64,000 nt of DNA from Typha latifolia (GCA_019914945.1 CM034099.1:18440704-18504703); one strand, 5' to 3'; positions 1-13,680 are shown, counted from the stretch's first letter. Program-made: numbers and translations. Notes: generated from the sequence alone by a model not told the origin.

Positions 1-1366
1 AATAGTTACGCACTTTAGCAACCTTAACAACATAAGGCTTCTAAGACTATAATTATTCTCTATTGCGATGACGAGCTTAGACAGATTTGACCTGAATATG
101 AGGATATACTCTCTTGTTCTTTTATCATTTATTCTTAGCCTAAATTAAAAAAGGGGAGTGTTGTAAGGCTTAATCGACTGACTAATTAAATAACATGCTC
201 AAGTCAATCTCCTCATATACTGTATATCATTATTCTTAGGCAAGGAATGCAGATATTTTGTCACATTATTTTTCATGTTTCTTTCAAACTTATATAGAGT
301 ATTTGAAAAGGTCCAAGCTTCACACTTCCAACGACAACAATAGGACAGGTAGTTAGGAACCGCAGATTAGTAGAAGATGCTTCACTTATGTTATAAGACT
401 GGTCAACCAATTTAAAATTCCTTGGTCTTAGCCAATTTTTTATTAGAAAAACAAAATTAAAAAAAATGTATAAGCTCCAAGACAAAGTCAACGTGGATAA
501 AGACGAGATATATACGCATCGTATTCTTCATCTCTTCTATCTTTTTTTTTTCTTTTTAATTCATATGTAATAGCCTAAATTATTCTCTATTGCTACTCTA
601 GCAACATAATATCAAATTTGTGATTTATCCAATATATGTTTGACATTATCCACGAGTTTATAAATAATTATCATAAGACCTTCTTGACTGTTGCTCGAAA
701 GTTTCACCAATTTATAAATACCATATATTTTGGAAATTTTATTTTCTCAAAAGTTTTTTTTTTTTTTTTTTTTGTGTGTGTGGATATATCCTTCTAAAAT
801 ATCTTATTTGCATGTATTTCCATTAAAACTCTTACTCACAGATATCATTCAAATCTAACTAATTGTTAGATCTCCATTAATTTTAGCTTATAGATAGCAA
901 AAGTTAATCTGAAAAGTATCTACGCAGAAACTATGAAATTTGAATAGTGTGTACACGTAAATGAGGAATTTTCGAGGGGTCCATGTAAAACTGACCTTTT
1001 TCCAAAGCGTAAACGTAACCATATACGATAGTTCTCATTGTTTCATACGGACTAGAAGTAGTCTAGAAGTTTATATTGAGGTGACAATGACCAAGATATG
1101 GTTTATGGTTAGGTTTGATTGAGGAAAATTGTGAAATGGAGAATCTCCCACTCATAGTTTGACTACTGTTATGTTCAAAACATAAGACTTAAACCCAACA
1201 TTGTGTTAGTCTTATACGGCGATAGGTGCAGTCCACCAAACATTTCTAGAGGAGCAACAAATTGGATCTAATGGAAGAAAGTGCATTGACTTCATATGTT
1301 CTGGACTGTAGATGAAGCACCGGTGAAATACACACTTTGCTTCTTTTATCCATTGCTCTAGATTCA

Positions 1367-1414
<48 letters not shown>

Positions 1415-1923
1415 ATCTGGTAAATATAATAGCATAGATCTTTATTTCCAAGAAAAGTAATAGGTAAATAAGAAATATTTTGAAAAGGAAAAGGTGGCTC
1501 AGTAGCTATTTCTGGATGATACTCTTTTCCATTGGTTATGCTTTCTCAAGGTTGAATTGCCCGTTGTAATTCTGATATCTGATGCACTGGCAAATTTCTG
1601 AGGATGAGAGTTCAAGATACAAGGATAATTTGACAAAAATTACCAATTAAGTTATAAGTTGGACAAGCAAAGAGAAGTACAAGAAATATATACATCTCTA
1701 CAATATCCAAAAAAGAAAGAGAACAAAAATGAAGAAAAACAATCCTGGTCTACTGATAAATAATTCTCACTTCACAGGACATGTAAACACCATCTGACAT
1801 GATAATATCTGACTTGCTGTAAACCTATCATTTGTCGTCGATGCCGCTGAATGTCCTTTTGCTCTGCACCTTGATGCGAGTTTTACAAAGTTCATGAGTT
1901 CAAACTTACTTTCAGAAGAGTGT
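1..1923. other. Intergenic, downstream of TROL
   Basis: AT-rich sequence with no coding exon I can support. It holds a long (TC)n microsatellite near 1370-1413 and a T-run at about 755-773. The short open frames here lack splice context or recognisable domains, and one is simply the translated TC repeat. Confidence 0.6.
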
Positions 1924-4900
1924 CTAAGGTGGCGATGGAGAAGGCGATGAGGGAGGTTTAAAGTCTGGATACTGCACAAGTAATTTACAAAAAATGTGAG
2001 AACAAACATATGATACACAAAAATAATCATCAAAAATTAGTACTTTGAAAGTAGAGAACCTGATAGTACTGATTGCATGCTAACAAATATAGCAGTCATC
2101 TACGTTCAGTATTTATAACCAAATCTTTTGTTTCCATTTTGTTGTAAGGAGAAGAATTATACTCTAATCAGTTAACAACTTAACTGTTTAAGACCTATTA
2201 CATTTACTTATCTTTTCACTTCCTATTTCTTCTTCGGAATTTCAGGTGCATTTGATTAAGTTTTGCTTAATCCAGTGTCATGTTTGACTTGTGAGAGATT
2301 ACTATCAAGCCACATCAAACATGAAGATGCATATAGCATAAAGTGCTTGACAATAAGAGATGGGATAGAAGAGTGTATGAGTATGCGTTAGGTCGATATT
2401 TACATATGGATAAGGAGAAAGAGGTCTTGGTGTTACAGGAAGTGATTCCTTGCCGAGTTCTGCTTTAGGAACTGAATTGACTTCCAGGAGAGGTTCATCT
2501 TTGACCTCCTCTTGTACCTCAGCTTTTGCTTCTAGAACAGCATCTGTTTTCTGAACTGGTGTGGAGGAAGTAGAAGCATCTGAAATTTTATTTGCTGGAG
2601 CTGGTAGACTCGCCACACTAGAAGATGCAGGTAAAAGAGTCTTTCCTATCATCTAGTGCCAATTAGAAGCATATATCAGTAACAAGGATAGATATACAGA
2701 TTTATCTTCTTTAACCAACTCATAATAATTTATAAAAGGTAGCATTGCAAATTCAATCTTAAACCATAAAAATGTCACCACCCAAAAGAATTTGAGCTAG
2801 TCTTTTTTTTTTTTTTTTCGTTCCTGATTCATAATCATTATATACTACATATACTATTCTCCTGGAAAGGCAGGTTTACAAGCAAATCATTGGTGATCCA
2901 TCAATGCATAAAATATTGATATGAACTATAAAAATGAAGCCATAACTGTTGTAGTTGGTACTCCATGAGAGATGACAATTAGTGTAGGAAAAGACTACCA
3001 AGTTATACGACACAATTACAAGTACATTAGCATGTAAAAATGAGCATATATTTCAGTCTTCCCGGTACCCATTTCAATTGCCTCATCTATATTTGTTCAA
3101 CACACATGAAGTCACTGGAAATTGGATTGCAAACATGCACGCTATAGAATCATTTAGAGAGCTTATTTTATAAATACCAGACTCAGATCTGCATTTTGCT
3201 AGTCTGACTAATTTAATTAAGCAATGATTCCTAACTTGTGAGAAGAGATTTACCTTTATCTCATCAACGAGCTCTTTAGGAGCAACCTTGGTGTTCAAAA
3301 ACTCATCAACTTGTTGAAGAGTTACCTTACGGTCCTGTCAGCAAATTAATCAGAAGTACAAAATCTCCAATTCAGATCTGTTGCTCACCATAAGTTACTA
3401 AATAGTATTCATAATTTCATTAGTACTGGCCATGAAACAGAATGTTTAGTTCCCCAAGTATCAGATACTAACTTCAGCAAACAATAGTTTCTTGGTGACA
3501 AGCTGGATTATAGCAGCAGAACCTAAAAGCTGGAGTACCGTCTCCGTCTGCATCATGATATCAAATGTGGAATAAATCCTCCGGCAGTTAAAGCTGGTTC
3601 ATGTTATATGAAGTAGGAAACAACCACCTACCTCTGTAAATGCAAAAATTCCTAATCCAGTTGCAGCTGCTAGTCCAAGAGAAACAGGTAAACCATTGGA
3701 ACCATCCTGCCCATAAGTGAACTCGTCACCTACTAGGTGGTATTGATAAACTAAAAGAATACACTAGCGACAATTCATCCTAAAGTTCCATAGTTTTGAG
3801 TTATAAGTTCCACAGTATACTAAAAAAATATCTGGAAGACAAGAGAAGCTCTAATGCAGAAAATCAACTCACTCCAAGTGCACTAGCAACTGCATCCTTT
3901 AAATCACTGAAGTTGATGTTCAGTCCTTTCTTAGGTGGTGACCAAGGAAGTCCACTGTTCTGCAATGAGGTAATTGAAATGCAAGAGTTCAGAGGTCATT
4001 TATAGAATAAGATGACAGTTACATAGTAAATACAGCAAAAGAGAACAAGATAAGGACCATCCATCCTTGAGTTCCCTCTACACCATCCTTAATTGCAAAA
4101 GCAGCTTTAAAACCATAAGCAGTAACCAGCTCAGCAACAAATTCAGAGTTCCCATCAAACCTGATTTCCATCATAGTCATCAAAAGATTACCCATGAAGG
4201 ACCAATATACAGAACAGTTACATGTCCAAAAATAAAAAAAAAGTTTCTGCAGAGTAAAGGTTAAAATAAAACAAGTAGGACTGAATTAGTGTGTTTAGAA
4301 ACTAGATTTGAAACCGAAATGAGTAAAAATGCATACAAGTAGGACTTATCTACTGCGGTTTTAGAAAGTTTATATCTGTATATAACAAACATGAAAGTTT
4401 ATTTGCTCAACTAAAATAAAAACAATAGAGGTTCAATATATTACAATATATGATAATGTCAATATAAGCTACTACTTTGCAATTGACGAGTAATTTAGGA
4501 ATTTTCTTAGCGGTGAATAAACTTCTGCTGAATCTGGTGATGAGTTGCAAAATAGAGTAGCATGAAAAAGATTGTATTATTTTATGCCGTTATGCAGTTG
4601 TAGCAAGTTATTCATAGTTAATGAGGGTATTACTGTGCAATTACATTGCATACTCCCTTCCTTACTTCAAGAGTATAACGAGTAAAATTAGGCTCTGATT
4701 TTAGTTTCCAAGTTAATCTAGCTCCTCTAGGTAGTAGGTGACTTCGCTAATAAAGCAACGTGAGCTAGCAACAGTGTAACATAAAACAATATCTCCAATT
4801 ATGTAGGTTAGCTCCATATCTAAGTACGATATATTAGTTAGGCCAGGTGTATGATAATAGGCATAAGGCTCTAGTTAGCTCAAAAATAAATTTAACCTGG

Positions 4901-5973
4901 ATTTTTCCAACCATTCTCCGACACAGTAACTACTTCCATGATTTTGACCTAGTTGTAGTGTATTTACAGCACGTATCAACAGAAATAATGAATCAGAAAG
5001 GCCAGGTACGTTAGACAAATGATAGAGAGATGATAGAAATGGACAAGATTCTCCATCCTCAAACAAAGATCAAAATAAAAGATCATTAAGGAGGTTTTAG
5101 ACAAAGGAGTAGCACGTCAGATGTACTCTTTACATGGAGAATGTCTACTCTTCTTGAGATGATGGTACTGCACAGGTTGAGGTGAGCCAGTGCCAAGCAA
5201 GAAAGCTTATGGCAATTCAACAGTACGGCTATGCCACATCTAAAAGAATTATGCATCCAAGCAGACTCATTGCCTTACCTACTAGCAGCAAAACAAATTG
5301 AATCACTTAAAACTCACTTGTCGAGAATGAACAATGTCGTGCTCCCTGGGTCCTTAAATTTCAAAGCAAGCTTCTTCAAGAACTTTTGATTGTCATCTCC
5401 TCTATAAGAAACCGACACAGCCTTCTTCTTCAATCCACGAATATCTGGGCTCCCCACGTCCTTAAACTCCCTCCCTTCTCTTATATCAAGCAACTGAGCG
5501 CCGGCATCCTCGGCCAACATGGAGTAGGCATTCTTCGCAGACTTAACGCCCCAAGGCTTCGGCTTTGGCAAAATTTGCAACAGAACTAGCGGCACTGCAA
5601 GCACCGCCACCCCGCCGCCAATGACGAGAGGATTCTCCGAGGTGAATTTCAAGAACCCATCAAGGATTTCACCTATGTCGAAATCTAGGGAACCACTAAA
5701 GGAGGAATCAGAGTTTATACTCTGCCCTAGGGCTTCCTCATAGGTCAGTGCCCTGGCTAAGCCGCCATTACCGAGAGCTAAGGAGAGTGCCGCCAAACCG
5801 TGACCGAAGCTTTTGGGTACTAGCTTTCTCAAGCTTGGGAGCTGGTCATCGGAAGAGGAAGTCTTTGGAAAGCTTAAAGGAATGATCTTTCTGGGTTCTG
5901 GTCTCTTCTCAGAGGAGGAGGTAGTCTTGAGAAGCGAGACCGGTGTCAGCCCAGCCGCGCTGAGGACCTCCAT
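1924..5973 (-). CDS. TROL: Thylakoid rhodanese-like protein TROL (STR4), chloroplastic
   Basis: Eight coding exons: 5318-5973, 4058-4160, 3873-3959, 3632-3706, 3473-3547, 3254-3334, 2404-2652 and 1924-1971, giving 457 residues (the Arabidopsis protein is about 466). The start is the ATG at 5973, because the frame has no ATG upstream of it. Residues 1-75 look like a Ser-rich plastid and thylakoid targeting region. A first membrane segment lies near 115-135 ([19 protein letters not shown]), a rhodanese fold at about 145-250, and a second membrane segment near 287-303. A Ser/Pro/Glu-rich tail ends in PLSPYPY then [15 protein letters not shown]. In this family that tail is the membrane-recruitment motif for ferredoxin-NADP oxidoreductase, shared with Tic62, so the protein should tether FNR to thylakoids. 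The rhodanese loop reads LDKFDGNS without the catalytic Cys, as known for TROL, so sulfurtransferase activity is unlikely. Confidence 0.93.
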
Positions 5974-7538
5974 GGCATAATTCCGGCCTGCTTCCGAGGT
6001 TCTCCGGGAGAAATGCGAACTTGACACTCAAGAATTCAACGGGATCGCGTTGGTTTCCATCGAATTTGGAGGATTTTTCGTGGTTTTCGTCTTCAGTGGG
6101 AGAAGAGGGGCAGTGGAGAAGAATCCGTGCCTTAGCTTTTCGAGAACGTTAAAATTCTGGATGGGGAGAGTGGTAGCCAATGGGAGATTGCCATGTAGGA
6201 GTTGAAGATGAGATCGCGAGATTTCTCCGCACAGTTTTTTTATGCGGATAGAAATAGCCGAGTTTTTCTTTTTAATTTTTGGTGGGTTATTAAGAGTGTT
6301 TTTAGAGATGCGGAAAATATATAATTTTAAATTACCACTAGAATGTTCAGATGGATTAAATAAAAATAGATTTATTAAACCGATATAGATCTAAATTTAG
6401 ATCAGATTACAATGGATACGGATACAACATACATCATATTATTATAATACAGATGAAATCTTAATCGAATACAAATCTAATCTTTAATAAAATATTAGGA
6501 GATATGGGAGATTTACTATGTTTTGCTTTTTTGTTAAAAAATATTCTTGTCCTATTCAACAAAAAATGCATTATTGGTGAAGATTAAAACAAGAGAATTA
6601 TATAAATTACTGGATAGGTCAGTTTCTTTTATATAGAACGATAAACTAGTTAACTAATTTTTCAACTCATCTGGCCTTATATATTTAAGTTTCGAAGTGA
6701 TTAGATACGTGATTATCACATCAACAAATAATACCATAATATTATCTCTGATGGGTTCTACAAATTACATGATGGACGGCTATGATTGTACTATGCCTTT
6801 ATCAACTTGCGTGTTGGGCTGTCAGAGGAAGCCCAGGTTTGATAAGGCTCAACTAAACTCGACTTGTATCTAAAACGAGTCAAACCTCGATCAATTGGAT
6901 CAAGCTCGATGTATATAATAAATAAGATTGAACTTGGTTACATATTTGATTTGATTTTATAAAGTGGCATGTATGCCATTCACACTTTAATTCAGCTAGA
7001 ATTAGGCTTAATATAATATAAATTTAAATTTATTTATTAAATATCATGCCTATTTGCATGTATTAGCTTTGAAATCTTTTAAAATTTTTTTTGTTAGACA
7101 TGAATCATTGTCAGTACGACAACAACGACAAAAAAAAAAAGGTTAATCTTAACTATTATGAGCCGATTAAATGTGACATTGCAAATGATGAGAAACATTA
7201 TACACTCCATTGAATGCTTTGCTTGCATAGATTAATGCAGACCAAAAACAAATAGTAACTTATTGGCTCACACGTAGGAAGTGACCTTTAATAAATCAAT
7301 GAAGACTTGTGAGCCCACTTATATATAGCTGCTATATACTAGATCTTACACTAAAGTGCTTGACAACATGAGTATCCAAGTCAAATAAGCTAAGAGAGCC
7401 ACACAGAAAGTCACACTATCAGATAATACAAGACCTCCTAAGTTTTTCTAAGTGCTACGCTTGCTAACTTCAAAGCCTATGATAGAATAATAGCATGTGG
7501 CTTATTTTTATTCATTTGACCAGATACATCTCATGTAG
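5974..7538. other. Intergenic, TROL promoter side
   Basis: This stretch separates the TROL start codon from the stop codon of the inhibitor I9 gene. The first 200 bases are moderately GC-rich and probably hold the TROL 5' UTR and core promoter, but I see no clear TATA box. The rest is AT-rich with no coding signal. Confidence 0.5.
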
Positions 7539-8019
7539 TCATGCAAGCTCTTGGTTCTTCTCCACCACCCTCACTTCCTTGGCTGCCCTAAGTTTGGCTG
7601 CCTGTAAGATTAAGATTTTGTGACAAGTTCATCATATGGATCGATCAACAAAATAAGTAACAAATACAGCCAAGATATAGAGTATACCTGCTCATGGGTC
7701 ATTTCGACGGCGAAGCCGTCGACGATGGCCAAAGAAGATCTCTTCTTGTAGGTGTTGGGCGTGAAAAGCTCCTCGAGCAATCGGTCATGCTTGCAGTTAA
7801 GGTAGGCATCAAGAGCCTCGCCACCTTTCTTTGATCTACGACGGGAAGAGAGTTATAATGTAAGAGGATATAGAAGACGGAATGAACAATGCTAATAAGA
7901 GATCTAAGGAATGCATATAGATAGACGTTAATTGTTGCTGACCGATCTCCTCGCAGGCGCTCGTACTCGGGATCAAAGTTCATGAAGACGAAGTATACTT
8001 CCGTTTTCGGCTTTGCCAT
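7539..8019 (-). CDS. Stand-alone inhibitor I9 (subtilisin propeptide-like) protein
   Basis: Three exons, 7943-8019, 7688-7835 and 7539-7601, splice to a 95-residue protein. Almost all of it matches the inhibitor I9 / peptidase S8 propeptide fold: an opening beta strand VYFVFMNF, then a helix with AYLNCKHDRLLEELF, then IVDGFAVEMTHEQAAKLRAAKEV, which is the usual 'GFA..L...QA..L' block of subtilase prodomains, and a closing strand RVVEKN. No signal peptide or peptidase domain follows, and a stop codon comes right after the fold. Such proteins in plants (Arabidopsis SPI-1 is the named example) act as inhibitors of subtilisin-like proteases, so this one is probably a cytosolic or unconventionally located inhibitor. 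The start is the first ATG in the spliced frame. It could also be a relic of a subtilase gene, but its intact frame and splice sites argue for a real gene. Confidence 0.85.
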
Positions 8020-8087
8020 GATCACACCTTCAGCAGTTCTCCTGTGTTTGAAGAACAAGTGCTTGGTTTTAGATTATTGTCTCTTGC

Positions 8088-8095
8088 TACTTATA
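8088..8095 (-). promoter_or_regulatory. Putative TATA box of the I9 inhibitor gene
   Basis: TATAAGTA on the minus strand lies about 70 bases upstream of the ATG at 8019, a usual plant distance. No other ATG lies between it and the start. Confidence 0.4.
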
Positions 8096-9159
8096 CTAAT
8101 AGAGGATAGTGATATAGAAGTTTGTCAACAATGAAAAATAAAATAAAGTATATTCCAAAAAGTTGATATATAATGCATTTAAGTTATTATTGTCCTCTAA
8201 GGCTCTAACAATTGGTATAGAGTCAGAGTCACAGTTCCGGCGTACAATAGTAGATCTCTGACTTATTATTCAAATGAGCGTGTCTGTTTGGATAGGAGTG
8301 CTAAATTTCTAGTAGGAATTTCAAACTCTTGCTTTGGAGTTCGCGAAGATTTGTTTTCTTTTGTCGAATAATAAAGATTGGGAATATTAAAAGGACGGAA
8401 ATGGTCAAAAGTTTGAGCAAATTTCTGCGCCTGGGATCCAAATGGAATGATCTCAAAGATGGAGGCCCCGGATAATGATAATAGTTGGTTCCAAGCACGC
8501 GGATTGTAGTGCAGGAGAACGTGGGCTTTTAGTCCTCTTTTGGGGGCCCTTCGCCTTTAACATACAGTGAGAAAGGAAAGGGTCAAACTCATGCAACATT
8601 TGATCCTCTACAACCCCATCTTAATTATATAGGAACTTCCTACAGTCTGCATAACCTAATTAATTTGCAAAGTTCTCTCTCTCTCGCTTTCTTTTCTCTT
8701 CTCTTCGACTAAGTTCAAACTCTGATGTACGTGACCGTGTTGAAGGATCGATGAAAGTTTGTAGATATTTCCTACAACTTGGTCTGTGCATGGGGGGGAA
8801 TGGAGAGAGAGAGAGAGAGAGAGAGAGAAAAGTATGACTTCCTTGAAGGTTCCAAGCCTCAACTGATGTCCAGAGTGCAAGAATTATACGTGTCGTCTTA
8901 TTAAATCCAGAGGCCCACACTATGTGGGTAGATGGACCACCAGTCCACCACTCATGTATGGCTTCTTTCTTCTCTAGTATGAGAATGCTATGATAAGCCT
9001 ATTGTTGTGGTGAACTGTTGATATATAAATTTGATTTCCTTCACTCCTTATCTCAAGCTTTCTTCTATGCCTTAATATATAGAATAGTGCAAGTATAGCA
9101 CTAAAACTCTAGCATACGTACTGGAGGGAAGTATGGCTAATTTAGCATATAAGCTAGTT

Positions 9160-9175
9160 GAGAGAGAGAGAGAGA

Positions 9176-9220
<45 letters not shown>
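9160..9220. repeat. Compound microsatellite (GA)n-(GAT)n
   Basis: A GA tract of about eight units passes directly into about 15 uninterrupted GAT/TGA trinucleotides. It lies in non-coding sequence and should be highly polymorphic. Confidence 0.95.
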
Positions 9221-11818
9221 ATTTTGGTAAATGGGTCCATGCAAACATTGTTCAAGTCAACAACAAAGTAACAAGCACATGTAGATAGATGCAGACTCAA
9301 GTCAACAAAGTAAAGCTATGGGAAGGAGATGAGGCAAAGATCCAGTTAATTCACACTCATAGTCGACCACGTGGATGAAATGATTGGGGGTGGAGAGCTA
9401 TACCCGAGTTTTTTTTTTACCAATATAATTCAGCTCATCCAGTGAGTTTCAAAATTATTTATAGAGCAGGTGAGTTGATGTCAATTACATGTGTAGAAAT
9501 ATTGTTGGTTGAGTCAATTATTTTATTTAATATAAATCACTTTCTCAACAAGCAAGTGCGTGTACTCACAGATGAAAGAGTATTATATATATATATATAT
9601 ATATATATAATGTACTAAATAGTTTAGCAATTTAGCTTTTGTCTCTTTCAGTCTGTCAAAAATAAGGGTAGCAAATAATTGCTCACTGTGTTAAACCATT
9701 CTCGTTGTTTAAAATCGTTATTTCAAAAAGTTATTCTATTTTATATATCTTAGTAGCACTCACGTGAACTAGAAATCACATACTCATATAAATAAGTTTA
9801 TAAATCACTTATAATATTTGGTGTGCAGACCGATATTGATACCAAAAAAAAAAAAACACTATGCCAAACCGTACCTTAAAAGATGAGTTGCACGCTTGTA
9901 CTTGTGGCATTTCTAGTGGATTACCAGTCTATGGTGGGTTTAGAGAACTTCAATTTCTGGAGGTGTGCTTTTAAAAGAAGAAACTTCATAGTTTGGAGCT
10001 GTATGAAAGCAACTAGATGTACATACTATCACGACTATATTTAAATGGCATATGAAACAATTTAGTTGTAGTAAAAGAGGAAAACCTTCCAAGATTAAAA
10101 CCATATAAATCTTAAATAGCCAACATATTTTTGAGCTCGATGTGACGCCGATTCCACGGCACTCCGGGTGGTTCAAGATATACCATAGGAATTATAACCA
10201 GTCATGCTCTTTTTATATCTCACCATGTAATAAGATTCCAGTCATCAACTGGATATCAAAGTACCTCTAGATTGCTATCCACAATGGAGCAACCTCTGGC
10301 TAGCTATTACTATAGAGAATCTCTACTCAAGTATACATGGGGTTAAAGTATTGGCCTTATCTACTCTTTTGTCATCAGTGGAATAAAGGTCAATAGGAAC
10401 TAGGGCTTGATGTGGAAGAACAGATACCACAAGATCAGGGAATTCCTTCTCTTTTAGGAGGATAAACACTACCTAGGTATATAGAAAGAGATTATCGTCA
10501 AAGTCCAAAAAATATGTCCAGCGGAAAGTAACTCATATCTACCGATGCAATCACTGTCTCAATTTGTAGCTCTAGTGGCCTTTCAAATGCATTTAGTTTT
10601 TTAATTTAGTATATAAAATTTAACGTATATATTTTTTTTTATAATCGATACACATTTTGTTATAAAAAATACACATAATTTATATATATAATATACACTA
10701 ACATATATTATTATAATAAAAAAATTAAATATAATTAAATTGCAAAAGTTCCGCTACAATTGGGGGCTAGACTAAGCACGATCTCATACCTATCTTAAAC
10801 CCATCAGAATACAACTGAGAATATAACACAGAGAACCCTAACAAAGAGGACATTGTATGACACGCTGACAATGTAACAATAGCTCATATAACCAAACCAT
10901 GTATGAATGCAACTGCTACTGTTAACATCAGAAGAATAGCAAGCAAACAAGTTACAAGTCATCTCCTTCGTCTGTCAGTCATAGATGAAAGTAGGAGTAA
11001 GTCATCATCATGCAAGGTGAAGATAGATGTGTGATAAATGCCATTGGGCATGCCCTTGTCACCTTTATCTAGTAGAGAAGAGTACGCTGCATGACAAATG
11101 CCACCACGGCCCACCCCTGCGACGACCGGGGTGCTAAAATCTACTAGAAATGTCCAAGATCAATCTAAACCATATTGAAAAATCAAGGTTGATATTTTGC
11201 ATATGCAAGGGAAAATAAGACAGTGATAATTTATTGTCACTGCTAACTAAGACGAATTCCTTCATAACTGAGAAGATACATACCTTACAAAAAAGGAAGA
11301 AAAAATAACTGTTGTCTGAAAAGTCTCACTGTATCAAAATAGAAATAGATAATCAAATATATACAATGCCTACAAAATGGAAGCAAAGTTTTCTGAAGGC
11401 AATAGTCTTTCTCTGAATACTTTCATCTCCACTGCAACCATTGTGTAGCTGCAACGGGTTCAGGTAAATAACCATCACCACCAAAAGCATGCCACACTAA
11501 TTTAGGACAGGGTCTACACAGAAACATAAGGTCACAAAGTCCAGGGAAATAAAGGAAGAGGAAACTGAAGAATCACATAGGGTTAAAGGATCACGAGGGA
11601 AATACAGTTCTTGCGCTAAAGAGGCAATAGAAAATAGTATTATTTTTTAGCGATTAAGGAGAGGAAGTAAGTGAAAGCAAGGAGAGGATAGAAAAGCAAG
11701 CATATGACAAGGGAAGAGGGAGGGAGAGCTAACAATGATATACTGCAATTACCCCAAAACTTTCTTATAGCCTGACTTTTTTTACTTTGGCTTCATGTCT
11801 GGATTATATGGAAATGAA

Positions 11819-13680
11819 TTACAGGTGAATGGGCTCTGTTCGATCCTGAACAGCTAGACGCTCCGATACATCAGCCAGAGACTTGAGATTGCACCTGATC
11901 AAGGCCTCAACAAAGAAGCATGTCTCATCTTTGGTGTTCCCATCTGGCACATCTACCACAAAAGACTCTATCACCAGCGTGCCAGGTCTTCCTTCAATGC
12001 TCTCAGGATGGACAGTTATGATGGATGAGTAGTTCTGGAAAATGGAATTCAATGTATCAGAGAAGAATATAAGCTTTATGCACGAATGCAGAGAAACAGG
12101 ATAGTTCACACACTTGATGCTTCAATAAGGTCACTATGCAATCAACTTGACTCCACTATAAATTTGGGGGGAATTGGGAGAGTTTTGGCTGATTGCTTTG
12201 TTGTGCAGCTGATTACCTTCTCTCTTCGTAAGAGACCCTTCCTATCCACATGCACTACATGTGCCTATGGCTATATTGAGAACTAAAGTTTCACAAAAGA
12301 AGTTGATTGATGATTCATACAGCATACAAATTCATCCAATTGACATAGACAACTCGATAGTTACCAAACATTAGCATGAGTTTACCCTGCCTAATACCTG
12401 ATTACATTTATCACATAAAACATTATATGTCTGTTGCAGGAAAAGTATAGTTACCAAACACCATCTTTCCATGGTAACCGGCTAAATTGCTTTTCAGCTA
12501 GTACCTAAAAAATTGTTTAGACACAAATATTTTGGACACATCGACGTGCATATGTAATTTAGACCTAAACTACTTTTAATGACAGAGTGCAGATAAGGAA
12601 AACAAATACAATTACTACAAAGTCTGCGACTTATATTATAATTTGAGGATTTTTAGGTTATCACAATATCCAAAAGAACTAAGTTAGCAATTCTTCTATG
12701 AAAAGCAACTGCAGCACTTGAATGCATGCATGTGTAGAACAAAATAATTTCAAGAATGCCCCAATTAATATAAGTGCGACATGCATGGAACAATAGAGTG
12801 ACAGAATAAATTAGTAAGTAATCAAAATATAGACCAGCGATCAAAAAAGAAAACAAATTTGAACACTATTTGGTCATCAACAAACTAGAGCTTATGGCAA
12901 TAGCATTACCAAATTGGGGGGAAAAACATTTCCAAATAAAAAAGAGATGTTCGATTACAGAGAGGATTTGGGGATGTTGGGAGGTTGAAGAGAGAGAAGA
13001 GGTAGCAGACCTTAAGCCTGTGATCACCTCCAACGATCTTGATGCTAAGGATGTGTTCGTTGTCATCAAGAAGCTCCAGTCTCTCAGTGCTGGTAGTGGC
13101 CGGTAATCCCGATTTCACGTTGACTTCCCTCACGGTCCCGATCTCCCCATCTCTCCGCACCACACATCTGCTCACAAAGGGCTTATACTTCTGTGGCTGA
13201 TCAAAACTCCTCACCAAAGACCAAACCTGAGAAAGAGATCACCAACAAATGTCAAACCTTTCAAAAGTAATCACTTTGATTACCACAAGATACAATTTTT
13301 ACATGCAATTCGGGGAAGAAAAAAGAAAAGAAAAGATATTTACCAAAATTGATAAGAAAACAAACGAATATTACGATTACGCGCAGGAAATCGGAAGACC
13401 AAGAGAACCCACTTTAAGAAAAGTTAAAAAAGAGAGAACCAATTTGAGATTTCGAGCTTACGAGGTGAACTGGAGCTTTGACGTGCTTGAAGAGTGTAGA
13501 TGTGCACTGGTTCTCCCTGGGCTGGTGCCTGTGAAGCCTCCTCACGTAATCCGTATCCACCGCCCTGCTCCCGCTACTGTTCATCTCGTCCATCAATCTC
13601 CAACACGTGTCTATTCCTACCATCGCCCGATCTGCGGCTCTTCCCCTTCCTCCGACTCCGCCGCCGTTCATCTCGACCAT
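11819..13680 (-). CDS. Abscisic acid receptor, PYL8/PYL9 type
   Basis: Three exons, 13462-13680, 13011-13226 and 11819-12034, give 216 residues of the START/Bet v 1-like PYR/PYL/RCAR family. These soluble receptors bind ABA and then inhibit clade A PP2C phosphatases, releasing SnRK2 kinases. Visible hallmarks are VWSLVRSFDQPQKYKPF at residues 74-90 with the ABA-carboxylate Lys at about 88, the gate loop SGLPA at 112-116, ERLELLDDNEHI at about 121-132, the latch HRL at 142-144 and the C-terminal helix with CNLKSLADVSERLA. The two-intron structure and sequence fit the monomeric PYL7-10 group. The N-terminus has about 30 extra Gly/Arg-rich residues compared with Arabidopsis PYL8, and ATGs at residues 4, 20 and 31 are alternative starts. 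A (CT)n tract lies in the presumed 5' UTR just upstream. Confidence 0.94.

Larger units (their letters stand above)
8020..11818. other. Intergenic with several microsatellites
   Basis: No gene seen between the I9 inhibitor and the ABA receptor. The stretch holds (GA)n near 8803-8828, (GA)n running into (GAT)n at 9160-9220, and (AT)n at 9583-9609. At about 8270-8450 there are phrases such as 'tgtttggat' and 'gggatccaaatgg', typical of decayed plant inverted-repeat transposons, but I cannot define ends. Confidence 0.5.

Noticed and set aside
1212..1451. 79-residue open frame with Glu-Arg repeats
   Set aside because: It is the translation of the (TC)n microsatellite, with no domain and no splice context.
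8270..8460. Decayed inverted-repeat transposon
   Set aside because: Wording such as gggatccaaatgg is suggestive, but neither inverted ends nor a target duplication could be located.
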